Shown in pieces: positions 29,901 through 44,900 of a DNA stretch of 64,000 nt. The notes beneath the pieces were generated by a model, which ran no database searches, was not told where the DNA came from, and was given only the letters and a program-made list of their open reading frames with translations. The number at the start of each line of letters is the position of its first letter. The stretch's first letter is position 1. Where the stretch lies: assembly GCF_905115235.1 (NCBI RefSeq), contig NC_051855.1, positions 14,126,388-14,190,387 on the forward strand, in the 5' to 3' direction. The translations under genes and the position numbers were made by a program. The DNA comes from Hermetia illucens. Its lineage: Eukaryota > Arthropoda > Insecta > Diptera > Stratiomyidae.

Positions 29901-32900
29901 GAATCGTTGAATGTGCCTTAGATATCCCAAGATATGACGCTCTTAATATTGGCGATAAGTGTATAATCCATGCCTCGTGGGAAATTAGGTGAGATTATAA
30001 GTAATCTCTCCATGCTGTCTCCCCAGCTATTCCCTAATAGTAGACATTAGCCTGTGTGTCCGGGCCTTTCCCGAGCATTGCCAACGCTCCTGGTGCATAT
30101 TTACAGATCTCTTCCCTCCGAAGTTCTCCGACTGCGATAAAGGAGAGTTTGTATATATTCGTCATCTCATCTGCTAGGATGTAAATTGGTATCATTCCCG
30201 AGAGGACGTATCCTGCCTCAGCTGAAACGATTCTGAAAGCAGGACACACCCTCCTATAAGCCGCTCTTAGTTTATGGGCATCAAATTATATTTGAAATGC
30301 CCTACACCGAATTTTAGCTTCATAAAGCCAGATCCAGCTCACCACCCTGGCAATAAGTAGCCCACAAATATACCACAGCCTTCCCTTGTTCGGCATAGTT
30401 CTTGCCAGAGCGTGAAATCACAACTAACATTTTGATTCTTCCGAATATAGCATATGGGGTATCAGCAGGTTGCCACTCCCACGAGCAATGCGTTCCTTCA
30501 TCCAAACAAAACGACTCACGCCATTCATAAACCACCCTCCCATCAAAATCCCTCTCCTATCCTATCCCTTTTTAAGGTTTTGTGTAAAAGTGAACCAACC
30601 TTAATATCGGTGAGTGTCTGTCTGTTGATTACACGCATTTCTTTCGCAAATGGTTGTACCTATTGACACCAAATTTGGTGGAAAGGTGGGAAGTGTGAAC
30701 GCTCACGCATTCAGTTACATCGCTCTACGTGGAATTTAAGCGGGGAGGGGGTTGTCAATTTTTTTCCACCAAATATAATCATGTGGGCTATCAAACGAAA
30801 GGTCTCGGTTAGTACCTTCCAAGGATCATCTTATTTCTGATGTCTGATGCAAAGTGGGGAATGCAGAGGCTGGAAAGTGATCATTTCTTTCACGGACCCA
30901 TTCCCAGAAACTACCCAACCAAAAAAATCATAAAGCTGCCACTATATCCTGTCTAAGTTTTTCCTAGAATCAGAATATAAAAATTGGATCAGCTGTGCTT
31001 GGAAGGGAATCCTCTAAGCTGTGGTAGAAATTTATTAAAGATTTCGCAAAAAGAAAAAAGTTAGAGCCCAAAGTTGAGAAAGTTGGAGTTCATGGTTATT
31101 TGATCTTTACTTGCGATTGTTCATGGGTGGCTCTAATAATTTCCCACCCAAGTTTGATTTTATATAATGCCTTGAAAAAGACCATAAATAATTTATTTTT
31201 ATATATACTTCCTAAGACCTTATTCCTCATTTCAGACGGGATTTTTTTTATCATGTTATCATCCTGGATTATATATATTCAGCATGTTAGATATTTCGAA
31301 AATCCATATTTATGTTTTTATAATTCTTATCCACTTTTTGCCTTTTAGTTTCTTTGCGTTCCGATTTATTCTTTCTTCCAAAATATAAACATGTCTCATG
31401 GTTTCCCCGGCGGTATTTAATATCATGTAATCACCGCTGACATCATCAATGCGGTAATCTACAATATTCGGATTGGGGGCATGAGGCAAGTTAATGTGAC
31501 TTGGAACATAATAATAATATGTGCGTTTGAACATGTCTTTCGAGAATTTTTTTTCTTTCTGCTCTTCAATTTTTGAAGCACGTCAAAGACAATTAACGCC
31601 TTCAATGCGACTCAGTGTTAATTTAAGTAGGTGTATGAGCTTAGTCATTCTGTATACATTGTTTTTCTTTTTAAAGAGAGTAAATGAGGTGTCCACTACG
31701 AATCGCGAGGAATGGTTACCCATGAAATTTGTAGGTGTGGTTAATATACTGTCATCACGAAAAATTAACAATATACAAGACTGATTTATATGTTGATTGC
31801 ACACAAATTACTTTCTATATATTTAATTTCCGAAAACATAAATAATTATAATGAACCAGGGCTAATCTTGTATATATTATAAAAGTGTTAATTCCACGAA
31901 AAAGTAGCAGCCAACGGCATGGCGGTCAAATTTTATTGTGGTAGACGTAATAAAACACGACAAATGCAAATAAAATTCAATGGAGAAGCTACTTAGCGTA
32001 GCACCATCTACAATTAGATTCGATGGAGAGAAAGAATGATCTCATATTTGAATTTATTGAGTGTGAATTGTATCAGCTCACATGCCATGGAGAAAATAAA
32101 TATTTAGGAAATCATAGAGAATATACTAATCAGGCGAATAAACAAACATAATTATACACATGAAAGTCGGCAACAGGCGTAATAAAGTCATCATTTGGAT
32201 ATAATATTCCCATGCTCTGACGTTTATATTAATTTGTAAATTTATAGATGAAAAAAATATTAATCGTTGAATTATATCAACAACAAATGATATACATATG
32301 TTGGTCGATATCACCTAAATGAGCCTAGGCGAGGAGTTTCAGCTCAGATCTTTCCGAGAAGCCTCATGTGTTTCTAGGGTAACCCACTCTCAAATAGTGG
32401 ATTAGATTGCATGGCATAAAAGGCAATCGATTTGTCACTCTTTCTTAAAGGACTATTTTTGTTTTAACCCCATCATAAGCTGCTATAAAACAAAAAACAA
32501 ACTGATGATGATGGTGATAAAATCTATCCATTTAAAATTGGTACACGCTTCTTTAATGAGTTCTTAAAACTTTAATTTCATGGTTACAAAACGTGCGATT
32601 TAGTACTGAAATTTCTGAAGCGATCTATAACTAATTCAACAAAAATATTTCCTTAGTTTTAATGAAAATTTACTGTACTAACCTAACTTTGGTCATACAT
32701 TTTTGAATTTTGGCAATTATTCAAACTTTTGAACTGCTTTTCCTATCTTTAATTGGAAAAACTACTCCCAAAATTCTAAAATTTAATAATAATAATAGTT
32801 TAAATTTAGACTAAATCAGTTGTGCTGTGCTATACCCCGCATCTACCAAAAATATTTTGAGGAAAAGTTTTTATTATCCCATTTTTACTGTATTTCGAAA

Positions 32901-35900
32901 TAAGCTTATAGGATCAAGAGCACCTTTCACACTCAGAGGACAATTAGTAGTGTTTTTGTAAAATTGTGATTTCCCAGAAATGAAACATTGATATTGATTT
33001 GCGTTCGTCGAGTGCCCTCACGGAAGAGAATTTACAACGCATAACCGACCTCCTGGTAGAGTCCCCTGAAACGTTTTCGCATAAAGGCTGTCTGCAGACG
33101 GATATGTCGCGATCCCCATTCATACGAGCTAGACGTAAATTGAAGTTTCAATATCATCGATCACGGTTAATGCATGCCCTCAATGAAGATGATCCGGACC
33201 GAAGACTGCAGCATTGCGATCTTGACAGTCGATCCTAAGTTCTTTTCGAATATCCTGTGGTCAGACGAGGCTCAGTTTAATTTACCAGGACACGTGAATC
33301 GTCACAATCTCCTGAGAATTCATAAATCCGCACCTTGTTTGGAAGCAGCAGCTAAACCATCGAGGATTGGCTGTGTGAGGTAGAAGTTCAGAAGCAGGTG
33401 TTTACGGCCCTTATTTCTTTGCCGGCAATGTCAACGCTCACAGCTACCTGGAGATGCTGGAAAATTACTTCCACCCAATAATATAGCAGCTTCCCACTTT
33501 TGATGGCCTATAATTCCAGCAAGACTGTGCGCCACCGCATTATGGAGTCATAGTCCCTGGCTACCTAGATGACGTATTCCAAGGACGTACTAGCGGTCGA
33601 CGTGAGGCTATTGAATGGTCTCACCGTTCCTCCCACCTGACCCCCAAGAATTTTTACTTCTAATTGGTCATGAAGGACAAAGTATTCGCTCTTAGGCCAC
33701 CCACTCTGCAAGCGTTGGAGGCGTACATTTATGACGCTTTCGTGATTGTTTCACACATAGGCAATGCGTTAAGTAGTCATGCCCCAAGCGACAAAGATAT
33801 TGGCGATACCCTCTGTGTCCCTGGACACAATTTAAATTGCCGAACTACAACATTTGAAAGGATCTGAATCACGTTAATGTGTTGGGCCACAATAATATGA
33901 TATCGCCTTCACCTCTAAACCCCTCCTTGGATTCGGATTTAGATTTCTCGCGGACTAATTTCCGTTACTCCTTGCTTTCTTGGATTCCTGCTAGGTTAAG
34001 TATCTTTTAAATTTTGATGTTGATTCATTAATAAAAAATGTTCGTTGAAATAATTATTTGCCCATGGAATTTATGTTAATCTTGAATTATTTAACGAAGT
34101 TTATATTGAAAAATCAACTCGCTATCTTAATTCTACTTTTCTTACAGGCGACTGACGCTAATATATCATTTTTAAGAGCTGCACGCAGCGGAGATAAAGA
34201 AAAAGTGATTGAATTCCTAGAATCGGGACAGGTTGCCGACATTAATACGTGCAATGCGGTGAGTACAAAGTTGAATTAAAAATTTTCCAACAAGCACCTT
34301 TTTTATACTAAGAGAAAGGACGATCAAAACAATCTGGTTTTTTATGGGGTTAGTTAGGAATAAAAGGAGTTGTCTGTGTTTTATTTTTTACAAGAATGTA
34401 ACGTACAGTCTGTGAGATAGAATGCAAAGAAAATCATCGAAAGAATTTGAAGTCCGTAACCTGACTCTAGCTAGAGCTGGACAATTGCAAAGGAAGTGTC
34501 TGGGTGGACCATTTTTTGGGGACCTCAGAGATATTTTTAGCTATAAGGTGGGAGAGCTGCTTTCTTTCTTGAATGCTAGGGGCTGGCTCCGACGATCTGA
34601 GCCGACAGGACTCTGCCTTCCTGCTCTCTTAACAGCAGCCGCGGTTCTCTTCACCGGCAATGCAGTTGGTGGTTCTTCCCTTCGCTGTGCCGCCACGTAA
34701 CTAAGAAGGGATTATGTCAAGTAAAATTAAGACGGTTTAAAAGTTTCATATCGAAGCCTAAGAAGTTTGGGGTTGTTTTTTTTTGGAATTATTTTTTGGT
34801 AGTGATACGAAAATTAGAGCTTAATTCATAATAATCTGATAATTTCAGAATTTAATACTATTTTATTTAATTTGCAAAATCTTTTCAATGAAATGAAACA
34901 GAATGGATTGAATGCCCTTCACTTAGCTGCAAAAGATGGTTATGTAGATATCGTACATGAACTTTTAAAGCGCGGGGCAGCAGTTGACAATGCAACAAAA
35001 AAAGGAAATACAGCCTTACATATTGCATCGTTAGCCGGTCAAAAGGAGGTCATTAAATTGCTATTACAGTATAACGCAAATGTTAATGTACAATCATTGA
35101 CTGGCTTCTCACCGCTTTATATGGCAGCTCAAGAGAATCATGACGCTTGTGTGAAATATTTATTGGCAAAAGGTGCCAATCCATCGTTAGCAACTGAGGT
35201 TAGTTCTTCTTTCTTTCCTATTTCCACTATAGAACTCCTCTAGTCTCCTGTAAATCTACAAAATACGTTTCTTTCAGGATGGATTCACACCTTTAGCTGT
35301 TGCTATGCAGCAAGGGCATGATAAAGTTGTTGCTGTACTCCTTGAGAGTGATTCACGAGGTAAGGTACGTTTGCCAGCTTTACATATAGCTGCCAAAAAA
35401 GATGACGTGAAAGCTGCTACACTACTTCTTGAGAACGAACACAATCCAGATGTGGCGTCAAAAAGTGGTTTTACACCATTACACATAGCTGCCCACTATG
35501 GAAACGTTGATGTCGCGAATTTACTAATCGAGAAGGGTGCAGATGTTAATTACACGGCCAAGCACAATATAACTCCGATTCATGTGGCATGCAAATGGGG
35601 TAAGAGCAATATGCTGAATCTGTTGCTATTGAAAGGTGCAAAAATCGATTGTACTACACGCGACGGTTTAACGCCACTTCACTGTGCTGCTAGGTCAGGG
35701 CATGAACGAGTTATTGAAATTCTGCTGAAACATAATGCGCCGATTTTGTCGAAAACTAAAAATGGTTTGGCACCATTGCACATGGCCGCACAGGGTGAGC
35801 ATGATGAAGCTGCTAGAATCCTTTTATTGCATAACGCACCAGTAGATGACGTTACGGTAGATTATTTAACTGCTTTACACGTGGCAGCTCATTGTGGCCA

Positions 35901-38900
35901 CGTAAAGGTTGCTAAATTGCTGCTTGACTACAATGCGGACCCGAATTCACGTGCTCTCAATGGATTCACCCCATTGCATATAGCCTGCAAGAAGAATCGC
36001 ATTAAAGTTGTTGAGCTGCTGCTGAAAAACAATGCGAATATAAGTGCTACAACGGAAAGTGGTTTGACCCCTTTGCATGTTGCCAGCTTTATGGGATGTA
36101 TGAATATTGTCATCTACTTACTACAACATGACGCTAACCCTGACGCACCGACTGTACGCGGAGAGACACCACTTCATTTAGCCGCCAGAGCGAATCAAAC
36201 TGATATTATCAGAATACTTCTTCGAAACCAGGCACAGGTGGATATTAAAGCCCGTGAAGGGCAGACTCCATTACATGTAGCGTCACGGTTGGGAAACACC
36301 GACATTGTTATGTTGCTTCTGCAGCATGGAGCAAATGTTGATTCGGTGACCAATGACCTTTATACTCCGCTTCATATAGCTGCTAAAGAGGGACAGGAGG
36401 AGATTGCTGCTGTTCTTATTGAACATGATGCCTCGCTTGATGCCACTACGAAAAAGGGGTTCACTCCACTACATTTGGGAGCCAAGTATGGTCACATCAA
36501 CATCGTTCAACATCTTCTACAAAAGGGCGCCGCAATCGATGTTCAAGGCAAAAATTCAGTTACTCCGCTCCATGTCGCCTGTCACTATAATCATCAAAAT
36601 GTAGCCCTTCTCTTATTAGACAAAGGTGCATCCCCGCATATTAGCGCTAAGAATGGACATACTGCTCTTCATATAGCTGCCAAGAAGGATCAAATGGACA
36701 TTGCAACCCATTTGCTTCAATATGGAGCCAAACCTGATGTTGAAAGTAAATCAGGTTTCACACCCTTACATCTTGCTGCACAGGAAGGACATGTTGACAT
36801 GGTGAAACTATTACTGGAACATGGAGCAGACAGCAATAAAGCTGCAAAGAATGGTTTGACTCCTATGCATTTGTGTGCACAAGAAGATAAGACTGATGTA
36901 GCACGTGTCATTCTGGATCATAATGGAAAGATAGATGAAAGAACTAAAGCCGGATATACTCCCCTCCATGTCGCTGCACATTTTGGACAAGTCAATATGG
37001 TTAAATTTCTGCTGGAGAATGACGCTAATATTGAATTGAGCACAAATGTTGGTTATACCCCGTTGCATCAGGCCGCTCAACAGGGACATACCCTTATAAT
37101 TAACCTACTGCTGACACATCGGGCGAATCCGAATGCCCTGACAAATGTAAGTATTTTTAGACAATCGATTTTTTTGACTTAGTTTGCGAATCTAGAAAGA
37201 CCAAGCATCTCAAATTGATGCCTTCCTCTACAGACGGGCCATACTGCTTTAAGCATAGCCAATAAATTGGGCTATGTTACCGCTGTGGAAACCTTGAAAG
37301 TGGTCACTGAAACAAGCATTTCGAATACAGTCACTGGAGTATTGGAGGAGAAATATAAGGTATGCGCACCAGAATCAATGCATGAAGCTTTCATGTCAGA
37401 TTCCGAGGATGAGGCTATTATTGAAGATAATGCCGATCAGCATCAATATAAATACATGGCAACGGATGACTTGAAAAATACATCGTATAATATGAAATAC
37501 GATACAACTGATGAGGGCATTTGTGAACAAAAAAATGGTTAGTAATATTGATTCGTTGACTGGAATATCTTTTTTGTCGACAATTAAATCAAATGATCCA
37601 AACCATATCTAGTTTCGTGTAATGAATCATCAGTGGCCGGTAATTATGTCAACGCTGATGTATCTAATCCGTATATTATCAAATCAATAGATAATGTCAA
37701 TATTGTCCGGCAACCTATTAACGTTGGGTAAGTACTTATGCGATCAGTGCTATTAAATGAATTTTTCGCCTATCATTCATTCCATTTCTTTTTCATTTTA
37801 TTTATATTTAATTTTTTTATTATGATCATCTTCGATGTTTATGCTTATCTCATATCTTCGTAAAAAAGGCTTGTATGTCATTTCATCATCTTCTTGTTGC
37901 AAAGCATATACAAAAAAAATTCTAACCAACAGCTGCCAATCAGTTGCTGCTAATGCTTAAATTATATATATATAAACCAACGGTATCTGCCCATCGAATT
38001 ATGAACGCTAGGATAGTATAAAGGCCAAATTTTTTAACATAAATTAACAAAACATGCCATCGACTGACATAATATTGTGTAAACCCAACAGCTCCTTACA
38101 TTTAATATTTTGTAACCCCGTCCCCATTTTTGACACCATCCCCTATGCGATCAGGCATACTATTCATAACTCGAGGGACAGATACTGTATATACATATGA
38201 GCGAAATAATAGCGGTGTTGATTTCATCAACTTTGATGTAGTGGACTAAGGTTTAACAAGTAATTAAAAGCGGAAAATATCTAGAAAGAATTTTAGGTTC
38301 GCTTGGAAAATGGGGAATAAAAAATTGCGAAGGATCCTCAGAAAATATCCGATAGAAAACTCAAGAAAATAAGGTGATGGTGAATTGTCATAAAGACGGG
38401 GCTGTAAAAACTATATTTTAAAACACTTTTGATTAGGCTTCGAATCTGGAGAGATTGATACACATCCTTCTAATACCCCCAGGCATTAAGTCAAAAACAT
38501 ATTTTCCGAGGTAATAATGTTGCGTTAAAGGGGGCAGGGCGGATACAGATAGTGCCAATTTATTTAGTCATTTTTCAATTTCAATTTAAAATTAAACGAG
38601 TGACAGTGAGAGCACTCCGGGAAATCAAAATGCATTTGACGAGGGTGGAATTTCCAACGAAATATCTAAGGGTAAATTTTGCTAGAATGCTGTTATTCCG
38701 CCTACTGCAGAGTACAAGTTGAGTCCGTATACTTTCTTGGCATCATCTCTTTGCCTACTTGACATGCCCCTCAACCGAAAAAACGCTTGTTAAAACGACA
38801 TATATTAACATAGTAAAAATCATTGATTCTTAATATTTGAGCCAATAATAGGTCGAAACTAATTACGGGGAAAATTGGTAAAACATCTACAGTAACAAGG

Positions 38901-41900
38901 TGTCTGGTTAAATGGTTCATTTACGGATGATATACCTCCGATAAGAAGCAGAATTTCATTTGATGATTATTTATTATAATTTTGGAAAAGACAAAAAAAA
39001 AAGAGTCTAATAACGCATGTTCTTTCCTCTCTTAAATATTTTAACAGTCTCCAAAAGATAATTTCCTTTGGTTATTTTACAAGAGCATTATATATGAAAA
39101 TCTGTTGGAAAATTAAATTGATAGTCCTCAACTTTATCGCAACATTTTTTCTTTGTTGTACAATTCTTTTTCGGTCGTTTTGATCACCGCATGGACACAC
39201 GATTCATACATATTCGGATGAATAAACATTTTAAATGTCATCGTTCTATAAAATTGTGCGAACAATGCTACTACGAAAATAATTAATCCTTTACACGATG
39301 ATCTTAAACTGGAAACTACATGTACAATATTAAAAAAAAAAACAATCTTAAATTATAAATTCAATCTTAAACGCATCATCGGGCTTGCAATCACCTCCAA
39401 ATCAACATCTTCAACACAACAATCGTCGATCTGTAATTTAACAATTTCCATGGAAACAACGACACGGAACCCTACATCCCCATACATATACACAAACAAT
39501 GTGAAATTAAAACCAAATTTGAAAAACACATTATTATTCAAAAATCCAGTTGGGGTGGTGATCCACTGGAGGGCTTTGAAATATACCTTCAAAATTTGAA
39601 TGGACGAATTAAGATACATCCAATGTGTCGGGAAAGGTATCAAAAATGCATAAGTATATCTAATTTATAATAATAATTTAAACGCCGTGAAAACCGAATA
39701 AAGAAATCAATAGTCGTAGCGTAAACTAGTGAAAACCGAAGGTTATAGAACTTTAATCTACTACACCTAACTAACATGCGAGTATAGTAATTATTTGTGC
39801 GATGCTTTTGTTTGTCTTCACTAAATTTATTAAATTTCTTAATTATTTTCATGGATCCTTTATCTTGTGCTTATACTAACATCTAGTAGCTTTCGTGTTT
39901 TCGTCTCGCCATTTATATTTTTTTCCAATTTTTATTATTGCACGTTCAAAATTAAGATTTTATTCTGAGGATGAGTACATGTAAAACTGATTTGTCTGTG
40001 AGGCTGATTCAGAATTTTCCAAATTAAATTTCGAATTTTCCAACCAATTTCAGATTTTTCCAAACTGATTTCAAGTCAATTTTAAGATTTTCAATTTCAA
40101 ATTCAGAATTTTCCATTCTAAAATCAGAATGTCAAATATCCTTTGACCACTTCGATCCCTCACGTTTCCTTTTCGGTGCGTGGGTCCGCATTGAATCCTG
40201 AAAACTACTTAAACAAACGCGGAGATTCGTGTGACCCTAACGAAATGAACACACTCGAGCTAAACCTGGCACCACCTGGATCCACGACGGGTCATATCCT
40301 CGATCATTGCCCCTCTTGCCTCAAATGTTTAATGAGGTGCGACCTCTGAAGTTCCTACCCTTCCTTGATACCCTCAGGCCATTATATTGGAGGATGTCCT
40401 TTGTTGTGAGTTTTGCGAAGCTAAGGACGAGGAGAGAAGAAAAATGCGGATTCGCGCACCGGAAAGGACACTTTAATTTTTGTAAAAATGACACGTGCCT
40501 GAATCAGACTTGCAAAACCTAGATACCACCTCCAGATCGTTAGAAAAAAATTGAAATATCTATAGTTTAACCCAATCGAATATTTAAATTCGCGGGAAGT
40601 GGTGAAGCCTAGCCAGATATAATTGGTTTTCTTCATACTCTCTATTCATCCTCTCATCATAAATTTTGAAATGGTTTAATATTAGATTATACAACATTTT
40701 ATTTTATTTTTTTAATGTTGTAATCCTTGAATATCTTCATCCTTTTTTAAGTTTTCTGGTGTCATTTCTGGTCGATGCACGAGGTGGTGCAATGCGTGGA
40801 TGTCGTCATAGTGGCGTGCGCGTTATTGTACCACCAAAGGCTGCACCACAACCCACGCGAATAACATGTCGCTATGTTAAGGCACAACGCATACCAAATC
40901 CTCCGCCATTGATGGAAGGTGAAGCATTGGTCAGTCGAGTTTTAGAGTTATCACCGGTTGAAGCGAAATTTTTAGGGTGTGTATCTCATTTAATCACTAA
41001 TAATTTAAAAAAAATTAAAGGTAAACCCATTGCTTTCTTCATTCGCGTGAAAAAAATAGGCCTGTAATTCTGGAAGTCCCACATTTTGGTTCGCTACGAC
41101 AAAAGGAGCGTGAAATTATTATTCTTCGCTCGGATAACGGACAGACATGGCGTGAGCATACTTTGCAAGATAGCGATGAAGCCGTATGTGATGTCTTGAA
41201 TGAAACGTTTGAAAGCAATGAGCTAAATCAACTCGAAGACTTACATACAAATCGTATCATACGAATTGTAACGCACGATTTCCCTCATTTCTTCGCGGTA
41301 GTCTCCCGAATTCGTCAGGAAGTGCATGCAATCGGGCCAGATGGCGGTACAGTGTCATCAACAGCGGTTCCCCAAGTGCAAGCTATTTTTCCGCCTAATG
41401 CTCTAACAAAGAAAATTCGTGTTGGTTTACAAGCACAGCCCGTGGATCCGGTCAACTGTGCCAAGCTCCTAGGACAGGGGGTGGCGGTATCCCCTGTCGT
41501 TACAGTGGAGCCAAGACGTCGAAAATTCCACAAGGCCATTACTCTCAGTATGCCAGCCCCTCGGGCTCATACTCAGGGTATGGTCAACCAATATTCAGGA
41601 AGTGCACCCACCCTACGACTTTTATGCTCTATCACCGGAGGGCAAAATCGAGCTATCTGGGAGGATGTAACAGGATCAACACCACTAACATTTGTCAAGG
41701 ATAGCGTGTCATTTACAACAACTGTTTCCGCACGATTCTGGCTTATGGATTGCCGGAATATTTCCGAAGCCTGCCGTATGGCTACAGAGCTATATAGCTT
41801 CATGGCGAAGGTTCCATTTATGGTCAAGTTCGTAGTTTTCGCCAAGCGAATTAGCGCGGCCGAAGCCAAGCTCAGTGTATTTTGCATGACCGACGACAAA

Positions 41901-44900
41901 GAGGATAAAACGCTTGAGCAGCAAGAATTCTTTACAGAGGTAGCAAAGAGTCGAGACGTTGAGGTGTTAGAAGGACAAAGTATTTATCTAGAATTCATCG
42001 GAAACCTATCTCCAATAATGAAGTCCGGCGAACAGTTGACCATGCAATTTAACGCCTTCCGTGAAAATCGTTTGTCTTTCACAGTTCGCATTAAGGACCA
42101 AGAGGATCCATTTGGCAGGATTAGCTTTATGAACGACCCCAAAATCGCCAAAGGTGATCCACCTCAGACGCCCATTTGTACCCTAAATGTTTCTCTCAAG
42201 GAAGAGAAAATCGTGGAAGAAAGCCGGCGTGATCTAAACTCAAGCCAGAGGAGCTTAGATCAGAACTACCGCGTTACACTTAACGGGGGGCTAGGCAGAT
42301 TGGGTATCAATACCAGCGAAAATGAAATTCGAAAAGCGGATATACGTCTTTCGGACATTTGTAACTTGCTAAGTGATGACTGGGAGGAATTGGCCCACGT
42401 ACTGGGCGTACCTGATGCAGATATTGAACTAATTAAGGCCGAATATCCAGATCGACCATCACAGAGAGCGATGGTAATGTTGCGTTTGTGGATGTCACAA
42501 GCTGGACCAAAGCAAGCAACGGGCAATACTCTGGAACAGGCATTGCACAAAATCAAGCGCTCCGATATTGTCGATAAGTGCGTCTTTAATTTAGAACTTG
42601 TTACGGATGAAATGGAAAAAGCTGTTGCAAAAATGCAATTGGATCAAAGTGGTTTTGATAATCTAAAAGAAGAGCTAGACTTGGGTCCAGGATCGCGCGA
42701 TACCTCATTGCGTCGTAATAAACATTTAAATTCTAATAACGTAACAGAAAAATCTGACGAAAAGCCTGAATTCAATGGAAAAAAAGATGATACTGTCGAG
42801 CAAAATGAGGAAAGGAATGATAATGAAAGTAAGTACTGCATCCGATTTGTCGAAATAACCTTGATAAATTCTATAAGCAGTTTGCAATAGTTTTCCTTAA
42901 CTAATACACATATAATGTGCATTATATATTTCCATAGTCGATAAAGAGCTCCTTAAAAGGACGTTAAACATTTCTGCTGATCGAGCGACTGGTGGTGGTG
43001 GAGATGGCACATCAACACCACCCCCAACGCCAGTTGACGCGGCAGCATTGGGAAATTGGCACGCTGAAAAGAAACGTATACCTCCAACTGCACAGCCAGA
43101 AACTACAGATTTTTCTCAGCAAGAAGGTAAGCTTAATACGTAATAATGTTTATATTAGCTTTATGTATTGCACAAATTGATTCATTATGTGTCTGTGTTC
43201 TCCGTTTAGTTTGGGTGCTTTCTTTCATTTTTATATGTAATATAAAAGTTGGGCTGAAGGGTTCGTAGGCTAACATAGGAAAAAACAATTTTATTTTTAT
43301 GGAGGAATAGTTTTAAACACTGCTCGGAATCGTCAACTCGTTGTTTCTGGTCGATTATGAGCTTGCGCGGCACCCACTATGAACAGAGCTTTCGTATACC
43401 CAACACGTTCCTTTTTTATATCTTTAGAGCCTCAGTTATCTCGATCAACTTCACATTGCGGTCATCCAAAACTATTTTGCGGACTTTTTTGATGTTTTCA
43501 TCGGTAACAGCCTCTTTGGGACACGAAAGCTTGAAAGCGTTATCACGCTATCTGTTGAGAGGTTGTCCCACTTATTACTGTCCCCTACGTGCATCGTCCC
43601 CGGTACTCATTTCGCCTCGTTTAAACTTAGCGGAGCACTTCTCAACAAATAATGTTTATCAAGCCAAATCTTGGCTTTAACAGTATTTTTTTTTTTCGGT
43701 AAAAAGCAATGCTTTATTGACACCCGAAATTCATTTAAGATGCTCTATCCGACAAACTAATAGTTCGAGAACTGTCAAATTTGTAGACGTGTGTTCCAAA
43801 GGTTAGAGGTGACTAAAAATCAACGAATTTAATACTAGTAGCGCCTTCTGTGTGTTAGGCTTCGTACTTTTCATCCCAACTGTTAATTATAAATTATCCA
43901 TTATTAACTTACAATTAAATTCCTGAACTGAGTTCTCAAATCTTTCTTCGCTTTTGTTATTAACAAACCCTATAGAAGGAAGTAAGAATCAACAGAGAAT
44001 GAACATTAATACGCTGATAAGTGCATGCAATAAATTATAGTGTGTTCACCAGAACTGGGTAATTTTGGATCCCAGTACATTGTTTCTGTAGCTTAAACCC
44101 GAAGAAATAGTCTAAGCAGGCAAACGACATGAGGTCGAATACCAACCAACGAAAAAATCGCATCAAATCATTGTCTAGACATGACTGTATATGTCTACCA
44201 ATTAAAAAGTTGGACAGTCACTACAATACACTTTCAAGTCAAATATCTCGAAAGGCAGATGTTACTTTTAAATGAGTTATAAAAGAGAAAACAATAATTA
44301 ACTACTGTTGTCAGGACTAATTCCGTCGCTGATAGCCTTAATATATATGACTGCCCTTCACTCCTTAGTGGGGTATAGCGCATCAACCATACCTACGCGA
44401 CATCGCTCTCGGTTAACTGAAATGAGTTTCAGCACCACCTACGACTTCGCGAAACGCTTGCATTTATCCTTAAGTGCCCTTAAGGCGACCCACTCGTCGG
44501 TCATCTTGGATTCCACTGCACGGCATAGCCAATTTTCGTCCCTCCTTAATGTGTGACCTATCCGATGCTACTTCCACCTTCCGACCACAATGTGTATCAG
44601 GCCAGCGTAGTCCGATTCCGAATGGATTCCAGGCCAGGCCAACCCCCAAACGAGTTCAGCGGATTACCATGGTATATTCCAGGTCTGATAGGTGTCTCTC
44701 CTGAAGTTTATGAGGATACTGGTAACTTCGTTCGACAAGTCTTGACCAATGTAGGAAGTCGTTTTCGGTTGACAGTTTGCTTCACAGCTACTGTATCAAC
44801 TCCAAATTGTTCCTCTCCCTCTCCTCTGAAGCCCTTTTGCTCCACAGCTATCAATGTATGAATATCAAGATATTTTCAAATTTTCACGTATGAAAGTAGA

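Noticed and set aside
36811-37089. Antisense frames within the ankyrin repeat exon
   Set aside because: Shadows produced by the repeated coding sequence.
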